Shown piece by piece: positions 1-7,013 of a DNA stretch of 30,411 nucleotides (position 1 is the first letter of the stretch; each line of letters opens with the position of its first letter). Source of the stretch: a virus; IMG/VR virus record IMGVR_UViG_3300027747_000993, positions 1 through 30,411 of that record. One strand, given 5' to 3'. Below the pieces are notes generated by a model. The model did not search any database. It was not told the DNA's origin and worked only from the letters and a program-made list of their open reading frames with translations. The position numbers and the translations under genes are program-made.

Positions 1-269
1 CAGTTAACTGGATCGTTGATTACAATAAACTTGGGCCACCAAACCTTAGTGGACAATATGACTTTTACTACCAAGGAGATTCTGTAGGTGTTGATACTAC
101 TGGCGAATCCCTTGATGTTGCAGAGATGATGGGTATTGTTCAGCGCGGTGGTGCTTGGTATACCGTTGGGGAAGAGCGTATTCAGGGCAGGGCTAAGGCA
201 GTAGATTATTTACGATCTAATCCAGATGTAGTAGAGAAGATTAAGGAACAAATCTATGCCAAATCTTGA
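1..269 (+). CDS. recA: RecA-like recombinase, C-terminal fragment
   Basis: The open frame (codons from base 3) enters from the left edge and stops with TGA at 267-269, so only the last 88 residues are present. They match the RecA C-terminal pattern: a D-x-x-G-E-S-L-D-V-A stretch, then V-Q-R-G-G-A-W-Y-T-V-G-E-E-R-I-Q-G, then a helix with L-R-S-N-P-D-V-V-E-K-I-K-E-Q-I. In RecA this region follows the ATPase core and carries the G-A-W-Y segment. The ATPase core lies outside the window, so activity cannot be judged. The RuvC-type and Cas4-type genes downstream suggest a phage recombination module. The next gene overlaps the last 14 bases. Confidence 0.85.
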   Translation, partial: VNWIVDYNKLGPPNLSGQYDFYYQGDSVGVDTTGESLDVAEMMGIVQRGGAWYTVGEERIQGRAKAVDYLRSNPDVVEKIKEQIYAKS

Positions 270-441
270 GGGCTTTCTGGGCAAAAACAACAACAGGTTT
301 GATGGATGGGAAACTGTTCAAGGAAACTATGGTTGTATGCAATGTGAAGAAGATATGGATCATGCGTATTTTAACGAGGACACCCAGACCCTTGTCTGGA
401 TTTGTAGCCAAAAACACGAATCGAAGTTAGAAGTTGTCTGA
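256..441 (+). CDS. Small Cys-containing phage protein (Zn-ribbon-like)
   Basis: This 61-residue protein starts inside the end of the recA-like gene, which suggests translational coupling. It has a C-M-Q-C pair at residues 27-30, a following H, and I-C-S-Q-K-H near residues 49-54. Two Cys and two His/Cys candidates could bind one zinc, as in short phage zinc ribbons. No family is recognised. Its position between RecA and a putative nuclease suggests a role in DNA metabolism, but that is only inference. It overlaps the next gene, which begins with TTG at 434. Confidence 0.6.
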   Translation: MPNLEGFLGKNNNRFDGWETVQGNYGCMQCEEDMDHAYFNEDTQTLVWICSQKHESKLEVV

Positions 442-736
442 GCGGGCTGAGATAAAAAGAGACGGTGCCAAGGCTCAGAAGAACTCTGGGCGTGGACAAT
501 ATCAAAAGGGCGATGCCATCATGGGTCCATTTCTTGTGGACTACAAGGAGGCTTCTAGGTCTTTTACGCTCAACAAAGATGTGTGGGCAAAGATTTGTAC
601 CGATACGTTTAAAGTGTCTAGGGATTTGTATCCTTGTCTTAAGATTATTATTGGCGAAAATAACGATAAGGTTCGCCTAGCCATTATTGAATGGGCTTAT
701 TTAGAAGATTTGTTGGAAGGTCAGAATGAACGATAA
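434..736 (+). CDS. Putative PD-(D/E)XK-type endonuclease / Holliday junction resolvase-like
   Basis: This 100-residue protein starts with TTG at 434, eight bases before the previous stop ends; no ATG is placed to give the full length. The centre reads G-x-G-Q-Y-Q-K-G-D-A-I, then F-L-V-D-Y-K-E-A-S-R-S-F-T-L, then a helix beginning D-V-W-A-K-I. The order of acidic residues around D26-D36 and the D-Y-K triplet resembles the core of small phage resolvase-like PD-(D/E)XK nucleases, followed by a beta strand ending I-I-E-W. The neighbours (RecA, Cas4-like, RuvC-like) fit a recombination role. The catalytic assignment is tentative and needs a profile search. Confidence 0.5.
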   Translation: MSERAEIKRDGAKAQKNSGRGQYQKGDAIMGPFLVDYKEASRSFTLNKDVWAKICTDTFKVSRDLYPCLKIIIGENNDKVRLAIIEWAYLEDLLEGQNER

Positions 737-1049
737 TATTCTAGAATCAATTAGTGAAGTATCTGAGTTTAATGAATTAGCCAAGTTTATGCAAGACCCT
801 GATCTTGACGAGGCTCTGTCCCTTGTGATAAAATTAATTGTTAAACCTGATGTTCCCGCTGCCAAAGCGCCGGAACTTATTGTTAGACTACAGGCTATGA
901 GTGCTAAGTTTGCTATGCAAAAACGTTACTACATGACCTTTGAGAAAGGTACTGAGGCTTCTGTGAAAAAGAATACTTATGCTTCAGCGGCAGACGCAAT
1001 TGATAAGGTTGTGGACAGTCTTAAATATATTGCAAGATATGGAGCGTAA
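726..1049 (+). CDS. Conserved-looking helical phage protein of unknown function
   Basis: This is a 107-residue product with an ATG preceded by GGAAGG at a suitable distance. It overlaps the upstream gene by 11 bases, and its stop codon shares a base with the next ATG. The predicted protein is acidic at its N-terminus, rich in Ala, Leu and Lys, and looks all-helical, with no cysteines and no membrane segment. The final 25 residues (A-S-A-A-D-A-I-D-K-V-V-D-S-L) look like one amphipathic helix. I do not recognise a family. The tight packing between two nuclease-like genes suggests it belongs to the same recombination operon. Confidence 0.65.
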   Translation: MNDNILESISEVSEFNELAKFMQDPDLDEALSLVIKLIVKPDVPAAKAPELIVRLQAMSAKFAMQKRYYMTFEKGTEASVKKNTYASAADAIDKVVDSLKYIARYGA

Positions 1050-1831
1050 TGGCTAATAGTATTATTGGAAGTTTAAAGTTTCAGAAGCCGCCAGCGGGTG
1101 GGTTTGATCCTAATCAGTTTGCGGAAGAGATTGAAACAAGTTATTTAAATCAACGGAGACCAAATGGATTTACACAAAAAGTTACCTTCAGTCCCAGTAG
1201 CCTTGGATACGGTCACGGAAATTGCCCACGCTACTGGTTCTATGCTTTTTCCGGCACTGAGTTTTCTGAGACAACGACAGCGCAGGGTCTGGCGAATATG
1301 CAAAACGGCAGTGCAGCACATGACAGGTTACAGAAAGTTATAGGCGCAATAAATCGACCTACAGAGTTTGAAGTTGAAATTAAAAATGAAGACCCACCTA
1401 TTCGCGGATTCGTTGATGTTGTCATGGACTGGGATGGGGAAACGGTTATTGGTGAGATTAAGACGGCAAAGGAAGAAGTTTACGCCCATCGCCAAAGCAG
1501 CATGAAACCATCTGGCAACCACCTTTTGCAGTTGCTAGTTTATATGAAAGTTCTTAAGGTATCGCAGGGTGTCTTTATCTATGAGAATAAAAACAATCAA
1601 GAACTTTGTCTAATTCCTATTCGCGTCAATGAACGATATATTGGTATTATTGACGAATTGTTTGAGTGGATGCGTGATGTGCGTGCGGCCTATGAGGCTA
1701 AAGACCTTCCTAGGCGTGTTGCCACTAAGAGTACTCCTATGTGCAAGAATTGTCCCGTCAGGGATACTTGCTGGGAGAATAAGAAGGACGAAGCGACACT
1801 TGAAATTAGGAAATATGAGCCACCAAAATGA
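1049..1831 (+). CDS. Cas4/RecB-family PD-(D/E)XK exonuclease with Fe-S cysteines
   Basis: This 260-residue protein carries the hallmarks of the Cas4/AddB-type nuclease group. It has C59 in N-C-P-R-Y-W, H91 in the A-A-H-D helix, D123 in G-F-V-D-V-V, and E136/K138 in I-G-E-I-K-T-A, which is the (D/E)XK motif. A C-terminal cysteine triad (C232, C235, C241, in C-K-N-C-P-V-R-D-T-C) would form a [4Fe-4S] cluster together with C59. Family members degrade DNA ends with ATP-independent exonuclease activity. No cas1 or cas2 is nearby, so a role in phage recombination is more likely than CRISPR adaptation. Its ATG shares a base with the previous stop (TAATG). Confidence 0.85.
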   Translation: MANSIIGSLKFQKPPAGGFDPNQFAEEIETSYLNQRRPNGFTQKVTFSPSSLGYGHGNCPRYWFYAFSGTEFSETTTAQGLANMQNGSAAHDRLQKVIGAINRPTEFEVEIKNEDPPIRGFVDVVMDWDGETVIGEIKTAKEEVYAHRQSSMKPSGNHLLQLLVYMKVLKVSQGVFIYENKNNQELCLIPIRVNERYIGIIDELFEWMRDVRAAYEAKDLPRRVATKSTPMCKNCPVRDTCWENKKDEATLEIRKYEPPK

Positions 1832-2121
1832 CAGGTGTTTGCGCGTACGATAAGTGTAAAAAAGAGTTTACAAAGTCTACTCATAATCAAAAGTATTGTT
1901 CTGATGTATGTTGTCGTACAGCAACTAACTTAAAGATTAAAGAAAAGTATTATGAGAACAAAGAACGCCTTCGCGGAAAGAAACGATATTGCTCTAAGCG
2001 CGGTTGCAATAATCTTCTCAGTAGATATAACACAGATGCTATATGTCAGGAATGTGCTGCTAAGGCAGAGTCTTCTAAAAGAAATACTATTTTGAATATG
2101 ATGAAAAATGTCTCTGGCTAA
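1828..2121 (+). CDS. Cys-rich zinc-finger protein
   Basis: This 97-residue basic protein has an ATGA overlap with the nuclease gene. It contains two clusters of cysteine pairs. The first is C-A-Y-D-K-C near the N-terminus with Y-C-S-D-V-C-C about 18 residues later. The second is Y-C-S-K-R-G-C-N-N with I-C-Q-E-C-A near residue 70. Each cluster could hold one zinc ion. A highly charged Lys/Glu/Arg helix (K-I-K-E-K-Y-Y-E-N-K) joins them. The Y-C-S-x-x-C pattern recalls nucleic-acid-binding fingers seen near HNH proteins, but no HNH residues are visible. Nucleic-acid binding is an inference. Confidence 0.65.
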   Translation: MTGVCAYDKCKKEFTKSTHNQKYCSDVCCRTATNLKIKEKYYENKERLRGKKRYCSKRGCNNLLSRYNTDAICQECAAKAESSKRNTILNMMKNVSG

Positions 2122-2683
2122 ATTAAAAAAGTTTACTGCTCATCGCGTTCTTGGGATAGATGCTAGTACAAATAGTATTGCATTCTGTACTTTTCTAGAT
2201 AAAACGCCCGTCTCTTATGGAGAAATAGAATTTGAAGGCTCAAATGTATACGAACGTCTTTTAGATGCAAAACGCAAGGTGGCTGCTGCTAAAAGGGCTG
2301 GCCTCTTTGATGTAGATTTTATTGCAATTGAGGCTGGTGTAGTTGTTAAATCTACGCATGTCGGTATTAAGATGGCGTATGTCTTCGGAGTCATAATGGC
2401 TGAATTGTTAACTGAAGATATAGATATTGTTGAGGTTCATCCGATTTCTTGGCAGTCTTATATTGGAAACAAGAATTTTACTAAGGCTCAAAAGGAGTCG
2501 GTTAAATTAGAGTTTCCCGGTAAGTCTGAGAATTGGTATAAGAATAAGATACGTCAGATTCGCAAAGAAGCAACTTTACAGTTTATGCATGATAAAGGTA
2601 TAATTACAAAGAGTGATAATGTCGCTGATGCGGCTGGCTTGGCATGGTATGCCGTGAATAACATTACGAGGACTGATGGCTAG
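2108..2683 (+). CDS. ruvC: RuvC-like Holliday junction resolvase (RNase H fold)
   Basis: This 191-residue protein has the RuvC layout. The first strand carries L-G-I-D-A-S-T-N-S with D18, a later strand I-A-I-E-A carries E75, and the C-terminal helix carries D-N-V-A-D-A-A-G-L-A with D170 and D174. These four acidic residues match the metal-binding tetrad of RuvC. The basic N-terminus and the Lys-rich segment before the last helix would contact DNA. RuvC enzymes cut four-way junctions and in phages resolve recombination or branched replication intermediates before packaging. It overlaps the zinc-finger gene by 14 bases and the next small HTH gene by 8 bases. Confidence 0.85.
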   Translation: MSLAKLKKFTAHRVLGIDASTNSIAFCTFLDKTPVSYGEIEFEGSNVYERLLDAKRKVAAAKRAGLFDVDFIAIEAGVVVKSTHVGIKMAYVFGVIMAELLTEDIDIVEVHPISWQSYIGNKNFTKAQKESVKLEFPGKSENWYKNKIRQIRKEATLQFMHDKGIITKSDNVADAAGLAWYAVNNITRTDG

Positions 2684-2831
2684 ATTATACGAAAGTTATT
2701 CTTGGTTGTATACAAGGTATGTTATGCAAAAAATGACTATTATTCAAATGGCGGAAGAGGCTAGGTGTAGTCATATGACTATTCAACGTGCTTTAGAAAA
2801 GCACAAACTTACTAGAAAGAGAAATGTATGA
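2676..2831 (+). CDS. Small helix-turn-helix protein (51 aa)
   Basis: An ATG at 2676 overlaps the RuvC-like gene by 8 bases, and the stop (TGA, 2829-2831) overlaps the start of the dehydratase gene in ATGA form. The product has 51 residues. Residues 21-42 (T-I-I-Q-M-A-E-E-A-R-C-S then H-M-T-I-Q-R-A-L-E-K) fit a helix-turn-helix of the I-A-x-x-x-x-C-S-x-x-T-I-x-R-x-L type, followed by a basic tail (K-L-T-R-K-R-N-V). It could be a tiny DNA-binding regulator or a resolvase-type HTH domain alone. It lies exactly at the border between the recombination module and the sugar cassette. Confidence 0.7.
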   Translation: MARLYESYSWLYTRYVMQKMTIIQMAEEARCSHMTIQRALEKHKLTRKRNV

Positions 2832-3838
2832 AAAAGGTTTTGATCACCGGAATTACTGGGCAGGATGGATCATATCTAGCAGAGATGCTGCTTGAAAAAG
2901 GATATGAGGTTCATGGTTTAAAGCGCAGGCTATCAGCGGATAATAATTATAGAATTTCTAAGATTATCAATGATGTAAAGTTGCATACAGGAGATTTGAG
3001 CGAGAGTCTCGCATTGCTTAATATTATTAAGAATGTTGAGCCAGATGAAATTTATAACCTAGCAGCCCAGAGTCATGTCAGCGTTTCATTTAATAATCCA
3101 GAATACACGGCAAATGTAGATGCACTAGGGCCGGGAAGAATTCTAGAATCAATTAGAACACTAGGCTTACCCGCAAAATTTTATCAGGCTAGCACTTCAG
3201 AGATGTTTGGGCTTGTGCAAGGATTTACACAATCAGAGACAACGCCGTTCTATCCTCGCTCTCCTTACGGAGTAGCAAAAGTTTATGGACACTGGATTAC
3301 AAAAAATTATCGTGAATCTTACGACATGTTTGCTTGCAGTGGAATTTTGTTTAATCATGAGTCTCCTCGCCGTGGATTAGATTTTGTAACTAAGAAAATT
3401 GTTCATGGAATTTATAATATTTATGCTGGTAATCAAAAAGAATTACTATTGGGTAATCTAGATTCTTCCAGAGACTGGGGACATGCAAAAGATTTTGTTC
3501 GCGCTATGTGGATGATGCTTCAGTATGAAACTCCAAATGATTATGTTGTTGGTACGGGAGAACCACACTCTATTCGAGATTTTGTAGAACGCGCAGGAGA
3601 GTACTTTGACATGAATATTGTCTGGAGTGGCACTGGTGTAGATGAAATTGGAATTGATTCTAATACTGGAAATGTAATTGTTCGAGTATCTCCAGATTTC
3701 TTTAGGCCAGTAGAAACCACAACTCTTCGGGCAGATTACTCTCTGGTCAAGGAAACCCTTGGCTGGGAGCCTTCAATGACATTTCAAGAATTAGTTGAAG
3801 ATATGTGTCAATCTGAGGCAAACGGTGGCGCAGAATGA
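2828..3838 (+). CDS. gmd: GDP-mannose 4,6-dehydratase
   Basis: This 336-residue protein is a full-length short-chain dehydrogenase of the GMD type. It has a G-I-T-G-Q-D-G-S-Y-L-A NAD(P) loop at residues 8-18, Y-N-L-A-A-Q-S-H-V at 76-84, the T-S-E-M-F-G catalytic triad region (T123, S124, E125), and Y147-x3-K151 in S-P-Y-G-V-A-K-V-Y-G-H. It also keeps the F-N-H-E-S-P-R-R-G segment. The family converts GDP-D-mannose to GDP-4-keto-6-deoxy-D-mannose, the precursor of fucose, rhamnose-D, perosamine and related sugars. It is the first gene of the sugar cassette. No classic GDP-fucose synthase follows; the next gene is a different epimerase. Confidence 0.93.
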   Translation: MKKVLITGITGQDGSYLAEMLLEKGYEVHGLKRRLSADNNYRISKIINDVKLHTGDLSESLALLNIIKNVEPDEIYNLAAQSHVSVSFNNPEYTANVDALGPGRILESIRTLGLPAKFYQASTSEMFGLVQGFTQSETTPFYPRSPYGVAKVYGHWITKNYRESYDMFACSGILFNHESPRRGLDFVTKKIVHGIYNIYAGNQKELLLGNLDSSRDWGHAKDFVRAMWMMLQYETPNDYVVGTGEPHSIRDFVERAGEYFDMNIVWSGTGVDEIGIDSNTGNVIVRVSPDFFRPVETTTLRADYSLVKETLGWEPSMTFQELVEDMCQSEANGGAE

Positions 3839-4815
3839 AAACTGCTCTAGTGCTTGGCGCGGGGGGATTTATTGGAAGCCATATGGTACGAAGACTCAAG
3901 TCAGAGGGCTACTGGGTTCGTGGAGTTGATGTTAAACTTCCAGAGTTTTCAGAAACCTTGGCAGACGAATTTGTCTTAGGTGATCTAAGAGAATATAATT
4001 TTGTAGCCAGTGTTGTTCATCATCACGGTGAAACTTTTGATGAAGTTTATCAATTTGCCGCTGACATGGGTGGAGCCGGATATATTCTTACGGGTCTTCA
4101 TGATGCAGATGTTATGCATAATTCAGCATTAATTAATCTTAATGTAGTTAGTGCAATTCATGAATTAAACTTGAAGTGCGGAGTAAATAAAACTAAGATT
4201 TTCTATAGTAGTAGTGCATGTGTCTATCCTGAGCATAACCAACTTGATCCAAATAATCCTATTTGTTCTGAAGATTCTGCATATCCAGCAGAACCAGATT
4301 CAGAATATGGTTGGGAAAAACTATTTAGTGAAAGATTATATTTTTCTTACAATCGTAATCATGGAATCCCCGTTAGAATTGCCAGATTTCACAACATTTT
4401 CGGTCCTCAGGGAACTTGGAAGGATGGAAAAGAAAAGGCTCCCGCAGCAATTTGTAGAAAAATTGCTGAAATAGAATCTGGTGGGACAATTCAGGTGTGG
4501 GGAGACGGAGAACAGACTCGCTCCTTCCTGTTTGTGGACGAATGCATTGAAGCAATAAGAAGATTAGTAGAATCAGATTTTTCTGGACCAGTTAATATTG
4601 GTTCTGAAGAAATGGTAACCATTAATCGTTTAGTTGAGATTACTGCTGCGAAAGCAAATAAGGTTGTAAACATTGAATACATTGATGGTCCAACTGGAGT
4701 TCGTGGAAGAAATTCTGATAACAGATTAATTAGAGAAAAACTTAACTGGGATTATGAACAGTCGCTCGAAGATGGAATTGCAAAAACTTATGACTGGATT
4801 AATAGTCAAATATGA
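3835..4815 (+). CDS. GDP-mannose 3,5-epimerase-like enzyme
   Basis: This 326-residue extended SDR has G-A-G-G-F-I-G-S-H at residues 8-16, A-A-D-M-G-G at 75-80, S-S-S-A-C-V-Y-P-E around C129, Y158-x3-K162, G-T-W-K-D-G-K-E-K-A-P with K201, and G-V-R-G-R-N-S-D-N near the end. These segments match GDP-mannose 3,5-epimerase. C129, Y158 and K201 sit at a constant offset of 16 from plant GME Cys145, Tyr174 and Lys217 (numbers from memory). The family turns GDP-D-mannose into GDP-L-galactose or GDP-L-gulose. The ATGA overlaps on both sides place it firmly in the operon. It could instead act on a 4-keto product of the preceding dehydratase. Confidence 0.85.
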   Translation: MKTALVLGAGGFIGSHMVRRLKSEGYWVRGVDVKLPEFSETLADEFVLGDLREYNFVASVVHHHGETFDEVYQFAADMGGAGYILTGLHDADVMHNSALINLNVVSAIHELNLKCGVNKTKIFYSSSACVYPEHNQLDPNNPICSEDSAYPAEPDSEYGWEKLFSERLYFSYNRNHGIPVRIARFHNIFGPQGTWKDGKEKAPAAICRKIAEIESGGTIQVWGDGEQTRSFLFVDECIEAIRRLVESDFSGPVNIGSEEMVTINRLVEITAAKANKVVNIEYIDGPTGVRGRNSDNRLIREKLNWDYEQSLEDGIAKTYDWINSQI

Positions 4816-4868
4816 AAATATTATTTGTAAACCATAGCCAGCAACAATGTGGGGTTTATCAACATGGG
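4777..4868 (+). repeat. 92-bp direct repeat, copy 1 (epimerase end plus paralogue A start)
   Basis: This stretch covers the last codons of the epimerase gene and the first codons of paralogue A. It matches 5780-5871 at 87 of 92 positions by direct comparison. Identity falls sharply beyond base 4868, where the two paralogues diverge strongly. The repeat marks the end of the duplicated unit. Confidence 0.85.
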
Positions 4869-5744
4869 AAAAGAACGGCGGAAATATTATCTGCTGATGA
4901 TAGGATAGATATAGAGTATATAGAAATAAATAATTCAGATTCTTTGTTCATAAAAAATTATGAAATTAATCCAGATGTAATAGTTTATCAATGGCATATA
5001 AGTACAATGCCGTGGTTAAATAAAAAAATAATTTCATTAATTGATGCAAAACAATTTATTTTTTTCCAAGAAGGCAGTGGCGATGTACCTACATATTTAA
5101 ACGCAACTGGATACATTATGGGAAATATGGAAAATTCAATAAACAATAAAAATTTTTACAGTTTGCCAAGAGCAATAGTAGAAAAAGAAATAAAAACATT
5201 GCCATTAAATAATCCGATAAAAATTGGAAGTTTTGGTTTGGCAACGCCAAATAAAAATTTTGATGATATATGTAGAAAAGTTGTTAATGAATTTACTGAT
5301 GCCGAAATCAGGTTACATTTAACTCGCGCAAATATGGCAGGATTTTTGGCAGAAAAAATGTTAAAAGATATAATATATGAATGCAAATCTGTAGTAAATG
5401 ATACAAATATAAAATTAAACATAACAACACATTTTGTATCAGATGATGAAATTATTAATTTTTTGCAAGAAAACGATGTAAATTTATTTTTCTATGATAA
5501 TCAACCAGAAAGAGGTATAGCCTCAGCAACTGATTATGCTATTGGAGCAGAGACACGTTTTGGAGTAAACAATTCAAGTATGTTTAGACATATATTAAAA
5601 GAATGTCCAGAGTTAGATGTAACTAACAAAAAAATAAAAGATTTGATAAATTTAGGTAACGTTCCTGCTCTTAAATTAAAATCTTTATGGGGAAATAAAA
5701 AATTATGTGATAGATTTATTGAAATTATAAATATGGAGAATTAA
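4812..5744 (+). CDS. Glycosyltransferase-like protein, paralogue A of a four-gene array
   Basis: This 310-residue protein begins with a strand, then H-S-Q-Q-Q-C-G-V-Y-Q-H-G-K-R (residues 8-21). I-K-I-G-S-F-G follows at 136-142, I-R-L-H-L-T near 170 and a F-L-Q-E-N-D-V-N-L-F-F-Y segment. The last part holds G-I-A-S-A-T-D-Y-A. This two-domain Rossmann layout resembles a GT-B glycosyltransferase, but no family-defining E-x7-E motif is certain. Three paralogues follow at 5815, 7013 and 7945. The gene is visibly more AT-rich than its neighbours (11 G/C in 4921-4980 against 26 in 9121-9180). Donor and acceptor are unknown. Confidence 0.65.
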   Translation: MKILFVNHSQQQCGVYQHGKRTAEILSADDRIDIEYIEINNSDSLFIKNYEINPDVIVYQWHISTMPWLNKKIISLIDAKQFIFFQEGSGDVPTYLNATGYIMGNMENSINNKNFYSLPRAIVEKEIKTLPLNNPIKIGSFGLATPNKNFDDICRKVVNEFTDAEIRLHLTRANMAGFLAEKMLKDIIYECKSVVNDTNIKLNITTHFVSDDEIINFLQENDVNLFFYDNQPERGIASATDYAIGAETRFGVNNSSMFRHILKECPELDVTNKKIKDLINLGNVPALKLKSLWGNKKLCDRFIEIINMEN

Positions 5745-5818
5745 TGAAAACTATTGGAAATCTTATAGATAAATTATCTATTGCAAAAACTTATGATTGG
5801 ATTAATAGTCAAATATGA
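5744..5818 (+). CDS. 24-codon fusion ORF at a tandem-duplication junction
   Basis: The ATG at 5744 shares a base with the stop of paralogue A, and the TGA overlaps the ATG of paralogue B. The first 13 residues (M-K-T-I-G-N-L-I-D-K-L-S-I) resemble the start of the 84-residue protein at 6759 (M-D-T-V-G-S-L-M-D-K-L-S-I). The last 11 (A-K-T-Y-D-W-I-N-S-Q-I) are identical to the C-terminus of the epimerase at 3835-4815. It is therefore a junction left by a tandem duplication whose breakpoints joined in frame. It may be translated because of coupling, but a function for the peptide is doubtful. Confidence 0.7.
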   Translation: MKTIGNLIDKLSIAKTYDWINSQI

Positions 5819-5871
5819 AAATATTATTTACAAACCATAGCCAGCAACAGTGTGGGGTTTATCAATATGGG
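5780..5871 (+). repeat. 92-bp direct repeat, copy 2 (fusion ORF plus paralogue B start)
   Basis: This is the second copy of the repeat at 4777-4868, offset by 1003 bases and with five mismatches. Upstream of 5780 the sequence instead resembles the start of the 84-codon gene at 6759. The left edge shows only a few bases of shared sequence (ATT), consistent with illegitimate joining. Confidence 0.85.
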
Positions 5872-6759
5872 GCTAGAACAGCAAAAATTTTAGAATCCGA
5901 TCCAAGATTTTTACTTTTATACGTAGAGGTTGATAATCCTGAGCAACTATATTCAGCCGTTTCCCAATTTGAACCTGACGTTATTTTATTAAACTGGGCC
6001 TTGGGGACACAGCCGTGGTTGAGTGGAGAAGTACTTAATGGTTTAAACGCTAAAAAAGTTGTTTTTTATCATGATGACTTTAATGATCATTTACGGACTT
6101 TCAATGCTGATGCTTTTATTGTTGGTAGTCAAGATGAGAATGATCCATCTAGACCATCAGAGAATAAATACTACGTGCTTCCTAGACCTATTGTAGAAAG
6201 AGATGTAGTCGAAAAAGAACGTGGCGACATTATTTCAATTGGAAGTTTTGGGACTGGATCGACTCGTAAAGGTTTTCAGGATGTTGTGACTCGCGTATGC
6301 AATGAATATGATGAGGCTATTATTAACTTTCACATTACTGGAGCCTACTTCGATTATACTAACGGGGCTACCGCTCTTGCAGTATCAGATTTGTGCCGTC
6401 AGCATGTAACTAAGCCGGGTATTCAACTAAACATTACTAATGATTTTATTACTGATGAGGAGTTGGCTCTTAGATTACAACAAAACGATATAAATATTTT
6501 CATGTATACTCATGAGGTGCCACATTTTGCCGGTATAGCGTCATCGTTAGATTTCCCTGTGGGTTGGGGAGGGCCAATTGCTACTAATGGTAATATAATG
6601 TTTAGGCATGTATTAAAAGATTACCCAGAAATTAATTTGGACAATCATTCCATTGACGAAGTTTTAGCATTAGGCAACAGAGTTTCTTTAGAATTACGTG
6701 ATCAATGGAGCAACAAGAATTTAAGAGATAAGATTTATCAAATAACACAGGAGATTTAA
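5815..6759 (+). CDS. Glycosyltransferase-like protein, paralogue B
   Basis: This 314-residue protein shares the N-terminal N-H-S-Q-Q-Q-C-G-V-Y-Q motif (residues 7-17), the I-G-S-F-G-T-G segment near 142, I-N-F-H-I-T, Q-L-N-I-T-N-D-F-I and L-Q-Q-N-D-I-N-I-F-M-Y with paralogues A, C and D. It diverges elsewhere, so the array is old. The DNA of the first 57 bases is nearly the same as in paralogue A, which points to later recombination or conversion at the 5' end. Its overlaps with the fusion ORF (4 bases) and the following small gene (1 base) suggest coupled translation. The transferred sugar is unknown. Confidence 0.65.
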   Translation: MKILFTNHSQQQCGVYQYGARTAKILESDPRFLLLYVEVDNPEQLYSAVSQFEPDVILLNWALGTQPWLSGEVLNGLNAKKVVFYHDDFNDHLRTFNADAFIVGSQDENDPSRPSENKYYVLPRPIVERDVVEKERGDIISIGSFGTGSTRKGFQDVVTRVCNEYDEAIINFHITGAYFDYTNGATALAVSDLCRQHVTKPGIQLNITNDFITDEELALRLQQNDINIFMYTHEVPHFAGIASSLDFPVGWGGPIATNGNIMFRHVLKDYPEINLDNHSIDEVLALGNRVSLELRDQWSNKNLRDKIYQITQEI

Positions 6760-7013
6760 TGGATACGGTCGGAAGTTTAATGGATAAATTATCAATAGTT
6801 AATCTTAGGATTTGGATGGCAGAAGATATAAAGCGAAATCCAAATGCTACCGATAAACAATTGGCTGATGCTACAAGGCTTACAAACATTTGTAATCCTC
6901 AACGTAATGATCTTATTCAAGAGATAGACGAGATGATTAATCACCTCGTAGAAACAGGCAAGGGGCAGAAGTTATATAAGCAAGGTTCAACAAAAATATA
7001 TGGCAATAAGTAA
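6759..7013 (+). CDS. Small D-K-L-S-I-V-N-type protein of polysaccharide loci
   Basis: This is an 84-residue protein with start V-G-S-L-M-D-K-L-S-I-V-N-L-R-I-W-M, a charged middle and a helix R-N-D-L-I-Q-E-I-D-E-M-I. I recall short proteins with this opening next to glycosyltransferases in bacterial polysaccharide loci, but I cannot name a function. It has no Cys, signal peptide or membrane segment. It sits between paralogues B and C with one-base overlaps on both sides. The first 13 codons of a second, truncated copy survive at 5744-5782, showing that it was part of the duplicated unit. Confidence 0.7.
   Translation: MDTVGSLMDKLSIVNLRIWMAEDIKRNPNATDKQLADATRLTNICNPQRNDLIQEIDEMINHLVETGKGQKLYKQGSTKIYGNK

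Noticed and set aside
1049-1831. Cas4-type nuclease as part of a CRISPR system
   Set aside because: No repeats of CRISPR type and no other cas gene are in the window; a phage recombination role is simpler.
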